Assembly (NCBI RefSeq): GCF_037975245.1
Contig: NC_092576.1
Coordinates: 4,294,001 to 4,358,000 of the forward strand
Direction of reading: 5' to 3'
Length of the DNA: 64,000 nt
Source of the DNA: Apostichopus japonicus
Taxonomy: Eukaryota > Echinodermata > Holothuroidea > Aspidochirotida > Stichopodidae
Shown: piece after piece, positions 1 through 12,881 of the stretch
Layout: each line of letters opens with the position of its first letter
Numbering within the stretch: position 1 is the stretch's first letter
Translations under genes and position numbers: made by a program
Notes under the pieces: model-generated
Told to the model about the DNA's origin: nothing
Databases searched by the model: none
The model's input: only the letters and a program-made list of their open reading frames with translations

Positions 1-98
1 TTAGAACAGAGTGAACTTTTAAAAAACCTCTCGAGATGAACGTTGTTATGTGTAATGGTTTCTTCAATCTTTTCACTACTTTTGTTTTATTATTTCAG

Positions 99-220
99 CC
101 TGTCCTAAAGGAAAATGGGGAGCTAATTGTCTGCAAAACTGTCCCAGCTCTGAAACTGACTGCAACCGCTTTTACGGGCCATCAAATAATTTGATCTCGA
201 ATGGATGTCTCCTTCGTTAA
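99..220 (+). CDS. Terminal EGF-like exon of an upstream Tie-like gene copy (partial gene)
   Basis: This is the last coding exon of a gene whose earlier exons lie left of the window. A polypyrimidine tract and AG end at position 98, and the exon opens in phase 1. It encodes about 40 residues, starting (with the split codon) ACPKGKWGANC and ending in a TAA stop after NGCLLR. The spacing of cysteines and the CxRFYG segment match the EGF repeats of Tie/Tek receptors. It is nearly identical to the exons at 40346-40467 and 45474-45595, but its last residues differ (LLR instead of VPS). An ATTAAA poly(A)-type signal lies at 313-318. The product is inferred to be a secreted Tie-like ectodomain; the rest of this copy cannot be seen. 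Confidence 0.75.
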
Positions 221-312
221 AGGTCTAGAGGATGGATACTGATAACATAAGTGTTGTATTTTGTGTATACCTACAAAAGACAGGATTTCAATTCGCTTCA
301 CATATGCCATCA

Positions 313-318
313 ATTAAA
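313..318 (+). terminator. Poly(A) signal ATTAAA
   Basis: ATTAAA lies 93 bp after the stop of the terminal Tie-like exon. The two sister copies carry canonical AATAAA at the homologous position, which supports this as the 3' end of the transcript in all three. Confidence 0.5.
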
Positions 319-1738
319 CTAAAATACTATTAAATTTAGAACACAAAATAAGGTTAAGAAGTGGTCGCAGATTCAACATGTGCCTAGTACTCTGCGATGA
401 AAACTTATTAATGCGACACCATCAAAAATTTAATTTCAGCAAATGTGTATGCTCTTCACCCGCAAGGATTATTGCAAATGTATTTTGTGATCTACACACA
501 ATCTCACAATTGAAACCATTGTTTTTGGATGAAATGGAAAATATTAAATGTCCTTATTCTTAATCCTCTGTTGTATTAATAATCATGTGGAAGTATGTTT
601 ATATATCTATATTATATACGTGGTACATAACGAAGATGTGTCATTTCATAAACAATCTTTAAAGACAGGACATGCTGTGTTAGTCCTGTTCGTCGTTGTC
701 ACATGATGTTATAGTGCACTGTTTGATCATTAAATTAGAAAATTAATGAACTGTTATCTTAGTAGTTATAGAATTAGGCTAAATATCTCCTACTTCTCTT
801 ACCATTACTGTATTTTGTATTTTCTTGGTATTTTGGTTTATATTATATTTGGTTTTACTATTTCATACATGGAGTTATTGGTCAAACTAACTAACTTGCT
901 AACTTCTGAATAATCAATCTAACTAAATCGTCGATGGAGTTGTTTGTTCAAAATAAATTATCAACTTTTGCGTTGGTGTCTGAAAGGCTACCCCAAGAAG
1001 GGTTGATTAATTTCTTTCTTTCGGATGAAGCGCTGGAGAGAACATGTGCTTACAGATTCAAATTTACCCAGCCGACCAGAAGATTATTACACGAGATATA
1101 TGAAGTGCTCAATTCAAAACAGGAATACCGCCCCCCCTCCCCCTCCCCCCTCCCCGCTCACTCACAAAATAATTGATATGATGATAAAGCATATTATTTT
1201 TAACTTAAACAATTGCGTAGTTGTCTGAAAGGCTATTCAGACAAAGGTTAGTTTATTTTTCCCAAATGAAAATCTCGAGGGAAAACGCACTGACACGATT
1301 CAAAATTACTCGGGAGCGCGATAACGTGTTGTAAATTGTATTGATTGCAGCTGTGTTTAATTGTGTTTAATTATGTGGAAGTCTGTTTATATATCTATAC
1401 TATATACGTGGTACATAAAGAAGATGTGTCATTTCATAAACAATCTTTAAAGACAGGACATGCTGTGTTAGTCCTGTTCGTCGTTGCCACAGGACATTAT
1501 AATATATAGTGCACTGCTTGATCATTCAATTAGAAAATTAAGGAACTGTTATCTTAGTAGTTATAGAATTAGGCTAAATATCTTCTATTTATCTTAACAT
1601 TAATGTCATTTGTATGTGTTGATATTTTGGTTAAGTATTTATTTATACAGTGAGTTATTTATCAAACTAACACATGGTTGTTCACCCAAGCCGAAAAGGT
1701 GTGAGCTTATATTTGTTCTTAACGTGTAGCATATTATG

Positions 1739-1998
1739 CATTTATATGCCAGGGTGTTATAACACACTAACACGTGTTATGTTTTGGGAGCATGCGAGAG
1801 CTAGATATGTTAAAGATACAATACAGTAAATCGTAGTGGTATTATATATATTTTTTTTTTTTTTTTTTTATATAATATAAAATACTTTTTTATTTTTTAT
1901 ATTTTTTATATTTTTATATTTTTTAACACAGGCCGCAATAAAATGTGCCTCTAGCATAACACGTGTTATCATGTTATAACACAGATGCATATAAATGC
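1739..1998. mobile_element. Foldback MITE-like element
   Basis: The arms at 1739-1781 and 1955-1998 are imperfect inverted repeats of about 44 bp. Both contain GTGTTATAACA-type and AACACGTGTTATG blocks and end in GCATTTATATGC. The centre is T-rich low-complexity sequence. The element is absent from the homologous parts of the other two duplicated units, so it was probably inserted after duplication. No target-site duplication was identified. Confidence 0.6.
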
Positions 1999-3195
1999 GC
2001 AATATATTCAAGTCGAAAACGCTATTATAAGCAACTGTACAATTCGGTTCGGGTGGGTTGTTAGATCACTTTCATTTCCATTGTTTTCATCCATCCTCTA
2101 TAACACCAAATTTACTTTGTATTGTACATACGCTCGTTATTCCCATAGGTCTGTTTTAGTCCAATAAATCAACAAAATGATTCAATATGTAAATCAGTCA
2201 GAACATTCATGATAATCAATGACAATCCTTAGACAATGAAGAACATAGGATGAAAGTGAACAGTTTAATCTCGTGAGAAATATAGTCCAAACGAGCAACG
2301 TGTTCAGACCAGTATGAATACCACTCGCCAAAGTGTAACTCTGTGTTCAAAAGAATCAAACCCTGGTAGCTATCTCTGAATCAGAGTGATTTTATGCTCA
2401 GTGCAACCATGGGCAGTAGTCCGCTGATTTATGAATGTCATTTAATATAAAGCATTTGTGGAATAGATTATAACAAGTCCGTTCAACACTGCTAATTGTC
2501 TTCCGTTATCTAAAGAACGTCTAAGCATGTGTTAGTTTGATTAAATCATCTTGAGTATTAATTGGCAGATTTTGTTTAACGGCAGATTAAACGTAACAAG
2601 ATGCTTCAAGCGACGTCTGTGTAGAGTAGAGCAAAGTATGGGTAAATTCCTATTCAAAATCTTGAATCTCTTATTTTGTCGGTGGATCGAGTGACCTTTT
2701 TTCTTTTCAACAATAAATTACAAAACACGGGGTCTGCACTCTACAATAAAAGATACAATACAGCATAAAATAATTAATTAAAAAAAAAATTGCGTTGGTG
2801 TCTGAAAGGCTCTTTTAACGAGGGTTGGTTGATTTCTTTCTTTCGGATGAAGCGCTCGAGGGAACATGTACGCTCGAGAGAACACCATTCAAACGTGATC
2901 CTTTCACGCCAGCTACGACAATATTATTATTATTGTCCCACATATGGTTAGTGCTCAATAAAAATCACGGAGTCTGACCCTACAATTAAATAAATAATAA
3001 AATAATAGTTAAGTTAAAAAGATTGCGTTGGTGTGAATAGCTATTTGGTTTCCTTCTCTCGGATAAAACCCCTGAGGGAACACGCACTGACACGATTCAG
3101 ATTTACTTAGGAGAGTGATAATAAGTTGTTGAAAAATTGTTTTGATTACAGCTGTTTAGCAACTGTGATGGAATTTGTTTGTCAACAAGTTCAAA

Positions 3196-3418
3196 ATGGT
3201 TAATTGGAAACAAAATGAAAAATTGGTGATTTCAAGCGGCAACGATAGCAAAGTAGATGTATTGTTAGCAAAAGTCACGGACTGTGATTTGTTGCGGTTT
3301 ATATCATGGTAGATGCAGCGGAAACTTCTTAAACATTCACAGGGGTCCAAACCAAACGACATTTCTTCCTCTGAGACTACGCAACATTCACGACAAATAC
3401 AAAGAGTTGTTGCTGTAA
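3196..3418 (+). pseudogene. Broken copy of a small conserved frame found in all three duplication units
   Basis: The same frame is open in units 2 and 3 (ending at 41872 and 46999). Here one extra G in the run around 3291-3300 breaks it after about 34 codons. The predicted peptide would share the motif LRLYHGRCSG and the ending HDKYKELLL. The family is not recognised. It may be a decayed exon of the Tie-like gene or a chance frame kept by recent duplication. Confidence 0.25.
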
Positions 3419-4936
3419 AACAACTGTCCATAAATGTCAATATCCTGTAACAACAATATTTGTTCCCAAACTGTCGGAAAGTTCACAAAAAGTCCTTTTA
3501 CATACCACCAACTATAACCTTTTGAAATTGTCATAAACTCCTATTTTCAAGATATTGAATATTCACTTCATAAAGTTTTCCCACTTCGTTTCAAAATTAA
3601 AACGAGCTGTGAAGTGTGGAAGCATATCCTGTCATCTGGAAGTAATGAACTAACCAAGTACTGTTCCAACCCAATTACAATGCAATGTAAAACGCCAATG
3701 AGCAATACGTAAATATCACTTCATGTACGGGAAATGTAGCAACGAAAGCGATCCGGATGAAATCGGAAATGATATTATCCAATTTAAGAACAGATAATAC
3801 AAGTTCAAAGTATTGACTGACATCGATGCCAACGTAGCCAGAGGCCGCTGCACAACTTTTGGGTTTACCACGGCGATAGACCAACCAGGAATTCAATATA
3901 GAATCCAAAATGAGATATAAAAAATGTTGATCTGGATCTTAGTAGCTTGTTTCGTTCTTAGTGATCTGAAATAAAACAAATTCAAAAGATTTCACTGGGG
4001 GCTAAAGTCAACTGGTGTGCTGCAAGAAATCGGTAAACTGAATACGTTAACAAAGAAAGGGTGACCTTCACTGCTATGCATCTATGTACGCGTCATGGCA
4101 CCATTGTAATGGCACTGAGGATGTGATACACATCCAACATTACAGCTAGCATATATACAATGCATCAATTAACGCCACCTAATTTGGCCGGTAGCTGAAT
4201 TGTTTGCGTAACTGACCTGATATCTCAAATCAAACCCCCAAAATTTACCTACCGACAAATTCACACACGATCCAAGTATTCTTATCTATGAGATACATCC
4301 TAACACACAACTATTAATGTATTTAGGTCTTGCGTATCAAAATAAAATGCTTGACCAGAAACGTTCCCAGCGTTTTGCACGTTTAGAAAATTGGTCTACA
4401 TAAAGAACAATTCCAAAAAAATCTTCCCTGCAAAAGTTATAACAAGTTATAACAAACTGCTGTATATTTCTACAGTCGATCTTCATAAGTGGTGTGCTTT
4501 TATATTCCTGGAACTGTTATTGCATGTCATGATGTATTTGAGTTAACAGTTAGACATCTAACTTCACCTAATGTGAGTTTTAGCAAGTTGGACAATAAAA
4601 TGCACAGGTAACGTGACTTCCGTAAGTCACACTGTTTTACAAATCTTACAAGTTTAGCAAAACTGACATATATTGCCCGATTACTCGCGATATATTTGTT
4701 GAGTGTTCACCGATCCACCATACAATGTACCTGTGCCACTTCCATGGTTCCAATTTTGTTGTGCATGTTTGTGCAGGAAATTATGAAGTTTCGAATATAA
4801 GATGCAAATGTTTTTTTTTTTTCAATTCCAACTTCCATGGACATGTGTTGGCTCAATTGATATACCAATGACTTAATAATAAGGTTACAGTCTTGTTGTA
4901 ATAGGTATGTGTGGTATATGTGTGGTATATGTGTGG

Positions 4937-5114
<178 letters not shown>

Positions 5115-5324
5115 AATTCACCAAACTAGAAGTCAGATAATGACATTGTTGTTAAATTCGTCTTAATGCATTTACAGCATTATCTTTTCTATTTGTAGAA
5201 TAGTTGGTGCAATCAAGCCTATGATATCTTGAACTTGTAAAGTACAATCAACCTTTATGCAAATGTCCCAGTTACGTATGCGTCGATATGAACGGATGAC
5301 TTTGCATGAATGACTACCTTCAAT

Positions 5325-5332
5325 TTATATAG
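5325..5332 (+). promoter_or_regulatory. Candidate TATA box of the Tie-like gene
   Basis: TTATATAG lies about 50 bp upstream of the ATG at 5379. That placement would put the cap site around 5355 and leave a short 5' UTR. Supported only by spacing and sequence. Confidence 0.4.
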
Positions 5333-5378
5333 TTATTCGATCTCTGGTTTCTCACTACTACAGAGAGAACCAATCAGA

Positions 5379-5436
5379 ATGGATGTCGCACAGAAACTAG
5401 CCTTTTACGGAGTATTTGCAGTCATACTGTTTGGCG
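5379..5436 (+). CDS. Signal-peptide exon (exon 1) of a secreted Tie-like gene
   Basis: The ATG opens a 58-nt exon encoding MDVAQKLAFYGVFAVILFG plus one base of the next codon. It is followed by a GTAATT donor at 5437. The short polar start and the hydrophobic core (LAFYGVFAVILFG) make a convincing secretory signal. The exon ends in phase 1, which is exactly the phase required by the Ig-type exon at 36576; joined, the split codon is GCA (Ala). The intron this implies is about 31 kb and filled with repeats. The pairing is inferred from phase and order. An alternative is that this exon belonged to a neighbouring copy whose body was lost. Confidence 0.65.
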
Positions 5437-6659
5437 GTAATTATGAATTATATAGTTAATTTAAAGTAATAATTAGTAAAATACTAGTCCCGTAGCACTG
5501 GCCATTGTTTTCTTTTACTATTCCAACAAAGACGACAAGCATCAGTCGCGTTAACATTTGCTTCGCCCAATTTTAAAAGAGTAGTTAATTTAAATTAATT
5601 CCACGGTAAGTAAGAACGAGTTCTGTTCATATTTAAGAAAAGATTTTTTTTTTCAGTAATTCAACGGAATAAGATTTCTCTCCAAAAGAAATTAATATGA
5701 AGTAAATAAGAGTAGCTTATTTCACTGTTTCGAAAGTACTTACTTATAAATTAGTTTAAAGTAACCATTACAAAGCGACTTCCTGATGATATTTAACTTT
5801 TTCATTGAACTATATAGTGCAAAAGAACTGGACACGGCATAAACATACAATTTCGATTCATTAGGTATCGCTAGATTCAGATTTACCTCTTCGGATAGTG
5901 TTGAGAACTGTAAAACAGAGAATATGTTGCCTCAGGGCATTCTATAAGAAATTTTATTGGATTGGCCATTGCCAAAGAGAAACCATCATGACACTATCTA
6001 AGCGAAGCGCCACCTTCAGTTGCCAAAAATTGCCCCAGCTTACTGTAAATGTTACAAGAGACTAGGAAACATTTGGGTAATTAAGGAAATATGACTTTTC
6101 ACTTTTTCTCCAAGTAAAAGCTGAAAAATGAAAGATGTACGAGTGAATTCAACCCTTTTACGTTGAAATGTGGTCTGTTAACCAAGGCCTGGTTTTTGCA
6201 TTGTATAAGTACATGAAAAATATGACATTTGAAATATGTTGCGTATTTTCTCATTTATTTGCATGTAACATTTCTTATTTGTAAAATTCTGTAAATATAC
6301 ATTTATTCAGAAATGCAGGATACATAGCCATTTACATGGAATAATTTAACACAACAGTGTTACCTTGTTAATTCATAGTAAAACGAGCAGACATAAACAT
6401 TTTATCTCTATTCTGGTGGATTAGATGTCTTAAAAGAGTTTGCTGTTACAGATACTAACAAATTAAGCAATTTAGCCATAACATTCACTGAATTTTGAAT
6501 AAACCATCACTTACTAACAAAAGCAAAGATTTTTATCAATCAAGTTGACAAAACATAGCAAAAATTTAATATATGATTATTTTTGGTATGATTTTCCCAA
6601 AGCGAACATAAAATACAAGTATTTTTTGATAAATAGTCATTTTGGGGCAAAATGGATAT
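5437..6659. other. Start of intron 1, AT-rich, no recognised feature
   Basis: AT-rich sequence between the signal-peptide exon and the first satellite. No open frame, RNA gene or repeat structure was recognised. Confidence 0.5.
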
Positions 6660-7572
6660 ATTGTACAATTTTTTTTGTATCTTTGGGGCGTTCCAATACA
6701 CCCCAACCAGTTAAGTGTAGCAATACACCTCTACTTGTAATAAGTTTTATCTTTGGGGCGTACCAATACGCCCCAACCAGTTAAGTGTAGCAATACACCA
6801 CTATGATAAATTGTATATATCTTTGGGCGTACCAGTACGCCCCAACCAGTTAAGTATAGAAATGCACCTCTATGATAAATTGTATTTATCTTTGGGGCGT
6901 ACCAGTACGCCCCAACCAGTTAAGGGTAGCAATAGACCACTATGATAAATTGTATATATCTTTGGGGCGTACCAGTACGCCCCAACCAGTTAAGTGTAGC
7001 AATACACCACTATGATTAATTATATACATATCTTTGGGGCGTACCAGTACGCCCCAACCAGTTAAGTGTTGAAATATACCACTATGATAAATTGTATATA
7101 TCTTTGGGGCGTACCAGTATGCCCCAACCAGTTAAGTGTAGCAATATACCACTATGATAAATTGTATATATCTTTGGGGCGTACCAGTACGCCCCAACCA
7201 GTTAAGTGTAGCAATACACCACTATGATTAATTGTATATATCTTTGGGGCGTACCAGTACGCCCCAACCAGTTTAGAGTAGAAATACACCCCTATGATAA
7301 ATTGTATATATCTTTGGGGCGTACCAGTACGCCCCAACCAGTTAAGTGTAGCAATAGACCACTATGATAAATTGTATATATCTTTGGGGCGTACCAGTAC
7401 GCCCCAACCAGTTAAGTGTAGCAATAGACCACTATGATAAATTGTATATATCTTTGGGGCGTACCAGTGCGCCCCAACCAGTTAAGTGTTGAAATATACC
7501 CCTATGATAGATTGTATATATCTTTGGGGCGTACCAGTACGCCCCAACCAGTTAAGTGTAGCAATACACCAA
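6660..7572. repeat. 70-bp tandem satellite carrying a 20-bp palindrome (about 13 copies)
   Basis: Monomers recur every 70 bp; the palindrome starts near 6685, 6755, 6824, 6894, 6964, 7036, 7106, 7176, 7246, 7316, 7386, 7456 and 7526. Each holds GGGGCGTACCAGTACGCCCC or a close variant, followed by AACCAGTTAAGTGTAG and an AT-rich spacer. The palindrome arms GGGGCGTA/TACGCCCC are almost invariant, while the spacer varies. The first monomers are the most diverged, as expected at an array edge. Confidence 0.95.
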
Positions 7573-7683
7573 CAAAATTGTGTGTGTTTCTCAAAACTAC
7601 ATATCTTCTTTTACACAAGTTGTTGCAAGAAAATAAGAGTACACACTGCCCAATCAATAGTATGTGTAAAACATAAGGTTTCC

Positions 7684-8299
7684 TAGTTATTCAGCTCAAA
7701 TTCTTTATCTATAGCTGCATATCTTTCTTTCAAGTCACAGACTTCCCTCTTTGGAAGGCGATTTTTATGGGTTAAATTAAAGTCCCAGAACATTAAGGAA
7801 TGGAAAGAAACTGATGGTGTGTATGGCTGCTTATTTCTTCCTTGGCCACAGTCTAGCAGTTTCCAGTCTCCAGTCCAGGATCCCTTCATCCAATGTAAAA
7901 TAACCTCATCCTTTTAAATTTTAGTGACTTCTCCAAAGTATGGTCGTGTGCTTGAATCAATGAGGTTTACGGCTGCTATATTCCCAACTTGAATATAGTC
8001 AGATACTTCAATAACTTCTTTAGCAAAGTTATAACATTTATATATATCACCACTCTGAAGATCTTCAACTCTAAAAGCAAGGAGCAGAAGGGCAGAAGGA
8101 CAGAAGATAGCGGTTCTTATTCTCCCTGTAACAATTATCCATTTGCAAAAACAGATCCTTCCCAAGAGTATCCTTGTGCTTCACTAGTGTCCACAAATTG
8201 CATGTAATGGTCATGTTTGAATCATGTTGGATATGCTTCAGATCAGTCATAACATATATGCAAACTTGTCACATGGACCTTTAGTGTGAATTAGGACAC
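7684..8299 (-). pseudogene. Relic exon of a DUF7869-like mobile-element protein (C-terminal part)
   Basis: Read on the minus strand, a CTTTTCAG acceptor ends at 8300. The following sequence encodes pieces resembling the DUF7869 family often found in invertebrate transposons: GVLIHTKG, then DSNMTITCNLW, then LFLQMDNCYRENKNRY. The last matches the family's typical QxDNxxRENKN block. Downstream, in another frame, come AAVNLIDSSTRPYFGEVTKI, an in-frame TAA at about 7914, and DEVILHWMKGSW to a stop at 7684. At least two frameshifts and one internal stop show it is dead. The family assignment rests on remembered motif similarity and needs a profile search. Confidence 0.55.
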
Positions 8300-8311
8300 C
8301 TGAAAAGAAAG

Positions 8312-9323
8312 AGAAGAATGAATATATACTACTTCATTGACATGTATGATAAAGAGGTTGTTATTACTTGTTTTCTGCTATTAAATAAAGTTTGATAATT
8401 AACCTACTATGTGCTTTAACAAACAAAACAAAACAGTCACATAATATTTGATGGATACTAAGGCCATAATCTTTATCAGAACAACAAAATAAAGAACAGA
8501 ATTGATTTGACCTCAACCAAAACAATAGGAACACTAGACTTCTTGTAACCTTAGGTGTCCATCCTTATACTATTTATGAAGATAATCAAGCTTCCCCTCT
8601 TGAGACATTGTGTTGTAAAACAAGGCATCATACAAACAAACACCCTGTATAAACACCCACACACACATACTGCTCACGCACATACATACTGTACTATACA
8701 CCAACATGACATTACAATTTCATACTGTAGGATTACAATTTCTCGGAAACCAGAAAACGTGATGTTTACACTTATAATGACATAAACACTTTCCGTCTTG
8801 TGCACTCTTAGGTCACTTCACAATACCATGGAGGTAAAACAGACCTCCATGATAATATAGTACTGACCTGTTATGTGGATGTGGATGTTTTACATCCTTT
8901 TCACTCTTGACAAAATGTGGCAGATCAGTCTTTGATTGGTCCATTCCATCGACTATAAGGGTATTCAGTTCCAAAGAAACCTGGCACGCCTTAGTGCGGG
9001 CAAGATGTTACTGCTCTCCTTTTGACCTAGTAAAAATAGAACATATTATGATACAAAATAAACTCTTAACTGATACAGGGTTTACGATATCAGATAAGAA
9101 ATATTGATTTGAGTTTTGATCCAATATCATTTGAGAAATAATGTAAATGATATATGGGTCAATCCATGCCAAATCAACAGATTTTTGGGTCGATTCCACG
9201 TCGACCCTCTTAGAATCGCCTGGAACTGATATGGTGTCCTGCCATATGTCTCAAAGGATGAAATTGGGCAAAAAAAATTGAAACTTTTTCGTTGCTAGGT
9301 TACGACCCCGCCTAGCAACCAAA
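8312..9323. other. Intronic sequence, nothing recognised
   Basis: No coding, RNA or repeat feature could be supported. A short inverted repeat of CATGGAGGT-type sequence occurs near 8828-8852. Confidence 0.4.
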
Positions 9324-10588
9324 TTAAAGTGGCTCATGAGAGTTACATCAGCCCTACAGAAACATGCTTGCGAGGGCAAACAGTGGTAACATTGTATCTT
9401 CATTCAAGGAGACCATGTAAAACAACATTAGAAACTATTGAAATGTTATTTATTAAAAGGGTTCTGTCTAGTACTCTTTGACTCCCTCTCACCCCCCCCC
9501 AGCACCCTCCCCATAGTGCACTATGCAGATTTGTATGCATATGTGACTGAATTTTAATACTGCAAAGAGACTGCATAAACATGCATTCAAGGTATACTGA
9601 ATTACTGTATTTGGTAAGGTAATCTTCTGCTTCAAATTGTCTGTATGCATGTAACTCACCCCCTCCCACCCACATCCTCTACCCAACCCTATATCAGATT
9701 AGAATATGAATGTGAACCAGTGCATACATACAGTGTGCACTATATATGTGTGTAAATGTTCAGTACAGTGTTATTTTTACACCAAGCACTAAATAAATAC
9801 ACACTGTCCACAATCATGTACAGTACACACTGTGTACTGGTCATTCCATTCAATACTGTGCATATTTCAATATCATTTTAAATATTTGCAATTTAGTGTA
9901 TGCTTTTGCTAATTCAATAATTAAAAGACTTTCAATAATTTAAAAAGAATGTTTAACCAGTACATAAATGTGCAGTGTGTACTGTACATGTTTTTGGACA
10001 GTGTTTATTTAATAGTAATTGGTGTAGAACAACACTGTACTGAACATGTACACACATATACAGTATAGTGCATAGTGCATATTTCAATGTCTTTTTAAAT
10101 ATTTGCAATGTAGTGTATAATTCTTTTGCTAATTCAATAAATTAAAAGACTTTCAATAATTTAAAAGGAATGTTTAACCAGTAAATACATGTACAGTGTG
10201 TATACTGTTCATTATTTTGGACAGTGTGTATTTAATAGTACTTGGTGTAAAATAACACTGTACTGAACATGTACACACATATATAGTGCACACTGTGGAC
10301 CATACCAATAATTCAGTATACCTTGAATGCATGTTTATGCAGTCTCTTTGCAGTAGAAGTCAGTCACATACTGTATGCATGTATACAAATATGCATAGTG
10401 CACTATGGGGAGGGTGTTAGGGGGGGGGTGGGAGCCAAAGAGTATTAGACAGAACCCTTTTAATACATTTCAATAGTTTTTAATGTTGTTAGCATGATCT
10501 CCTTGAATGAAGATATAATGTTACCACTGTTTGCCCTCGCAAGCATGTTTCTGTAGGGCTGATATAACTCTCATATATGCCACTTTAA
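9324..10588. mobile_element. TTAA-flanked foldback element with internal direct repeats
   Basis: The arms 9328-9625 and about 10305-10584 are long imperfect inverted repeats. For example, the left arm has CATGCTTGCGAGGGCAAACA and the right arm has its complement. The outermost bases are AGTGGC and GCCACT, each bordered by TTAA (9324-9327 and 10585-10588), which looks like a TTAA target duplication. Between the arms lie two direct repeats of about 230-240 bp (roughly 9846-10070 and 10072-10300). No transposase is encoded. TTAA suggests piggyBac-type insertion, but the ends do not have the usual piggyBac terminal bases, so the class is open. Confidence 0.75.
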
Positions 10589-12881
10589 GCTGCCCTCCAG
10601 AGCATTAATAACTTATATAAAATATGTTTTAGCACATTCTTTGCATCATAACTATACATATCTTACTAGTTTGTATTGAAAACCAAAAATAAAACTTTTA
10701 ATTGTGACCAAATTTGACCTTGAAATGCCCAAAATAGCCCAAAATATTTGTAAAATGTGATGTTTGAGGGTGCTGTTCACAGACATCGTTCGGCATATGA
10801 CCCTGGAAATGCAGTTTATTGGTAGCCCTTATGCTAGTGGACCACCTTCTTAATTGATAAGCACCTGTATGCTAATGCTAAGAAGTTGTTGTCATTTGAA
10901 TTACTCAAATCAGCTTGTGCAAGCATTTTCATACATATGAACGAGGTGATTTTCGCAATTTTCGAGTCATAAATTTGAGTAGATAACACAAAATACACAA
11001 CGTTTTTACTTGAGTTTCTAAAAATAGGAACAATACGCTCCTGAAAAAATGGTATTAAAAAAAATTGAAATATACCCACAGGCCCAAAATGGACCCCCAA
11101 TTAGGGCCAGAAGTGAGATTTCTTAAGTTTGAGGGCGCTGTTCATAAAACGTACCACCCGCTTGACTTTTTTTTTGCACTTTTCCCGTACAACTACTACT
11201 GGGCAAGGATCCTATGGAAAGTAAAACTCAAACATGCCTTTGCTTGTGAATATAGAGCACACTCAAAGTAGGGCCAGAAAAGACCCAGGCTATCTCATTT
11301 TCTGCCATTTTAGTTACTTGTTACGAAAAATTGAGACCAATCCAATGACCTTTCTCTGAACTTTAGGGTTTATCATCTTAGTTAGGGCTACTATATCCAA
11401 TTTGTAGTTCAAGAAAGTTTTTGAAAGAGATAAGTGTTAACTAGGAGCATCACTGACACACCCACACATATAGAGGACTTGAAGGAATAGATAGTCTTTC
11501 TATTGCTTTTGACTTCTGCAAGGATTCAAAAAGGAAAGCAGACATCAACTTTTAACTCTAAATTAGTAAAATATTTTGACTCACTTAAGATGATTAAGAT
11601 GAACTTCTTGCAATTGTCGGCATTCTTCATTTTTCTTTCCACTCCTCGTTCTTTCCGCTACCTCTTTCAAGTACCACCCACAGTAAACTCAGTCGTCTAG
11701 AAAAATATAATGTTGAAATACTTTAATTAAGCATTTAAAGTATAAGTTTTACTTCACACAATGGTGTAAAATTGAACTGCTTAACCTAATCAAGAAAAAG
11801 TTATGTAGTGATTAGTGATAGAGTTTTATTGTGTCAATTTGAACCATGTTGTTTTTATGAATACCCATAGAATAATGCAATGAGCATGTTGAATTTTGTT
11901 ACTAATTATAACTGAAGTTAAGCATTCTTTTAGGTACTTTAGAGAATTCCTTTAAAGGAGTATAGGGTGTTAAGAGTTGCTATTGAGAAAAGAACAAGTA
12001 AAGCTGTACAACATCTTCTCATGTTATTTATTAGACCAATTGATAGGGATGTTTGGAAATAAGACCCTAATCATTTTCCCGGACAGTTGAGGTAAATGTC
12101 CTCAAAGGTGGAAATTAAAACAATTAAAGAAGTTTGACCAAAGGTAAGCATATTTTAATTTCTGGCATATTTGGGGGAACTTTCTGAAAATGTCACTATC
12201 TAAGGGAGTTGTTCATTGACATTTCAGCAGAAAGCACTTTTACTCCTGATTTGAGTGGAGGTTGCAATCAAACTTATGTAACATGTTCTTTAGAACTTCT
12301 TTAAATCAAAATTTTTGACAATAATTCTAATGTTTTTTAAGGAATGATAATGCAGCTTTAGTGGCACACTAGCTGTGAGGTGTATTCTCTCCAGTATGTA
12401 CAGTACAGTCTTTGTGCTTGCTGAAGCTGAAGCTAACAATAGAGACACATGAATTTTTCTGAAGAAATGTTTAATGGACTGCACATGTAGTTAACTAAAC
12501 AGATTAAATGTCACTGGATTGTATGAAGTTAAAGCCTCCATAGTCAGCAAAGATAAAAGGATGCAATGCCTGTGGTTTTGACACCCCAGGCTAAAACCCA
12601 CCAATTGTGATTGATCAGCAGACCATGTACAGTACTTGAAAGTTATCATTTGTAATGTACACAGCTATTGCTTGTGTGAAATTGAATTTTGGCAAAACAG
12701 TCTTACAACAGCACTTTCGACCTCACAAGTTTCAGTATACTTTATCAATGTCTTCATGCTAGTTAATCAATTTAAAGCTACTAGCTATGAGGAATTTGAA
12801 ATTTTATTCCCCTTTTCCCATGCAATGTATGCAACAATAACTGTCATAAATCCATGCACATTCACAAGATAAAATAATTAG
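10589..12881. other. Intronic sequence, nothing recognised
   Basis: No splice-consistent exons, RNA genes or clear repeats were found in this stretch on either strand. Short open frames here lack recognisable motifs. Confidence 0.4.

Larger units (their letters stand above)
221..4820 (+). repeat. Unit 1 of a tandem segmental duplication (3' region of Tie-like gene)
   Basis: Sequence following the terminal exon is alignable with 40468-42551 and 45596-48540. Compared with those copies this unit is rearranged. The block beginning near 583 is repeated from about 1371, so it carries an internal tandem duplication of roughly 790 bp, and it has a foldback insertion at 1739-1998. The left edge of the unit lies outside the window. 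Its right edge is near 4815, matching 48537 in unit 3. Apart from short conserved frames described separately, no gene is recognised here. Confidence 0.75.

Noticed and set aside
934-1176. 80-codon frame MELFVQNKLSTF...
   Set aside because: It lies in the duplicated 3' region, the homologous frames at 41191 and 46329 diverge by frameshift after the first 20 codons, and it runs into a CCCCCTCCCC low-complexity tract.
3675-3908. 77-codon minus-strand frame repeated at 42070-42291
   Set aside because: Kept by the duplication, but unit 3 has an indel in it. The plus strand reads an equally plausible peptide (ARGRCTTFGFTTAIDQPG), so neither can be called coding.
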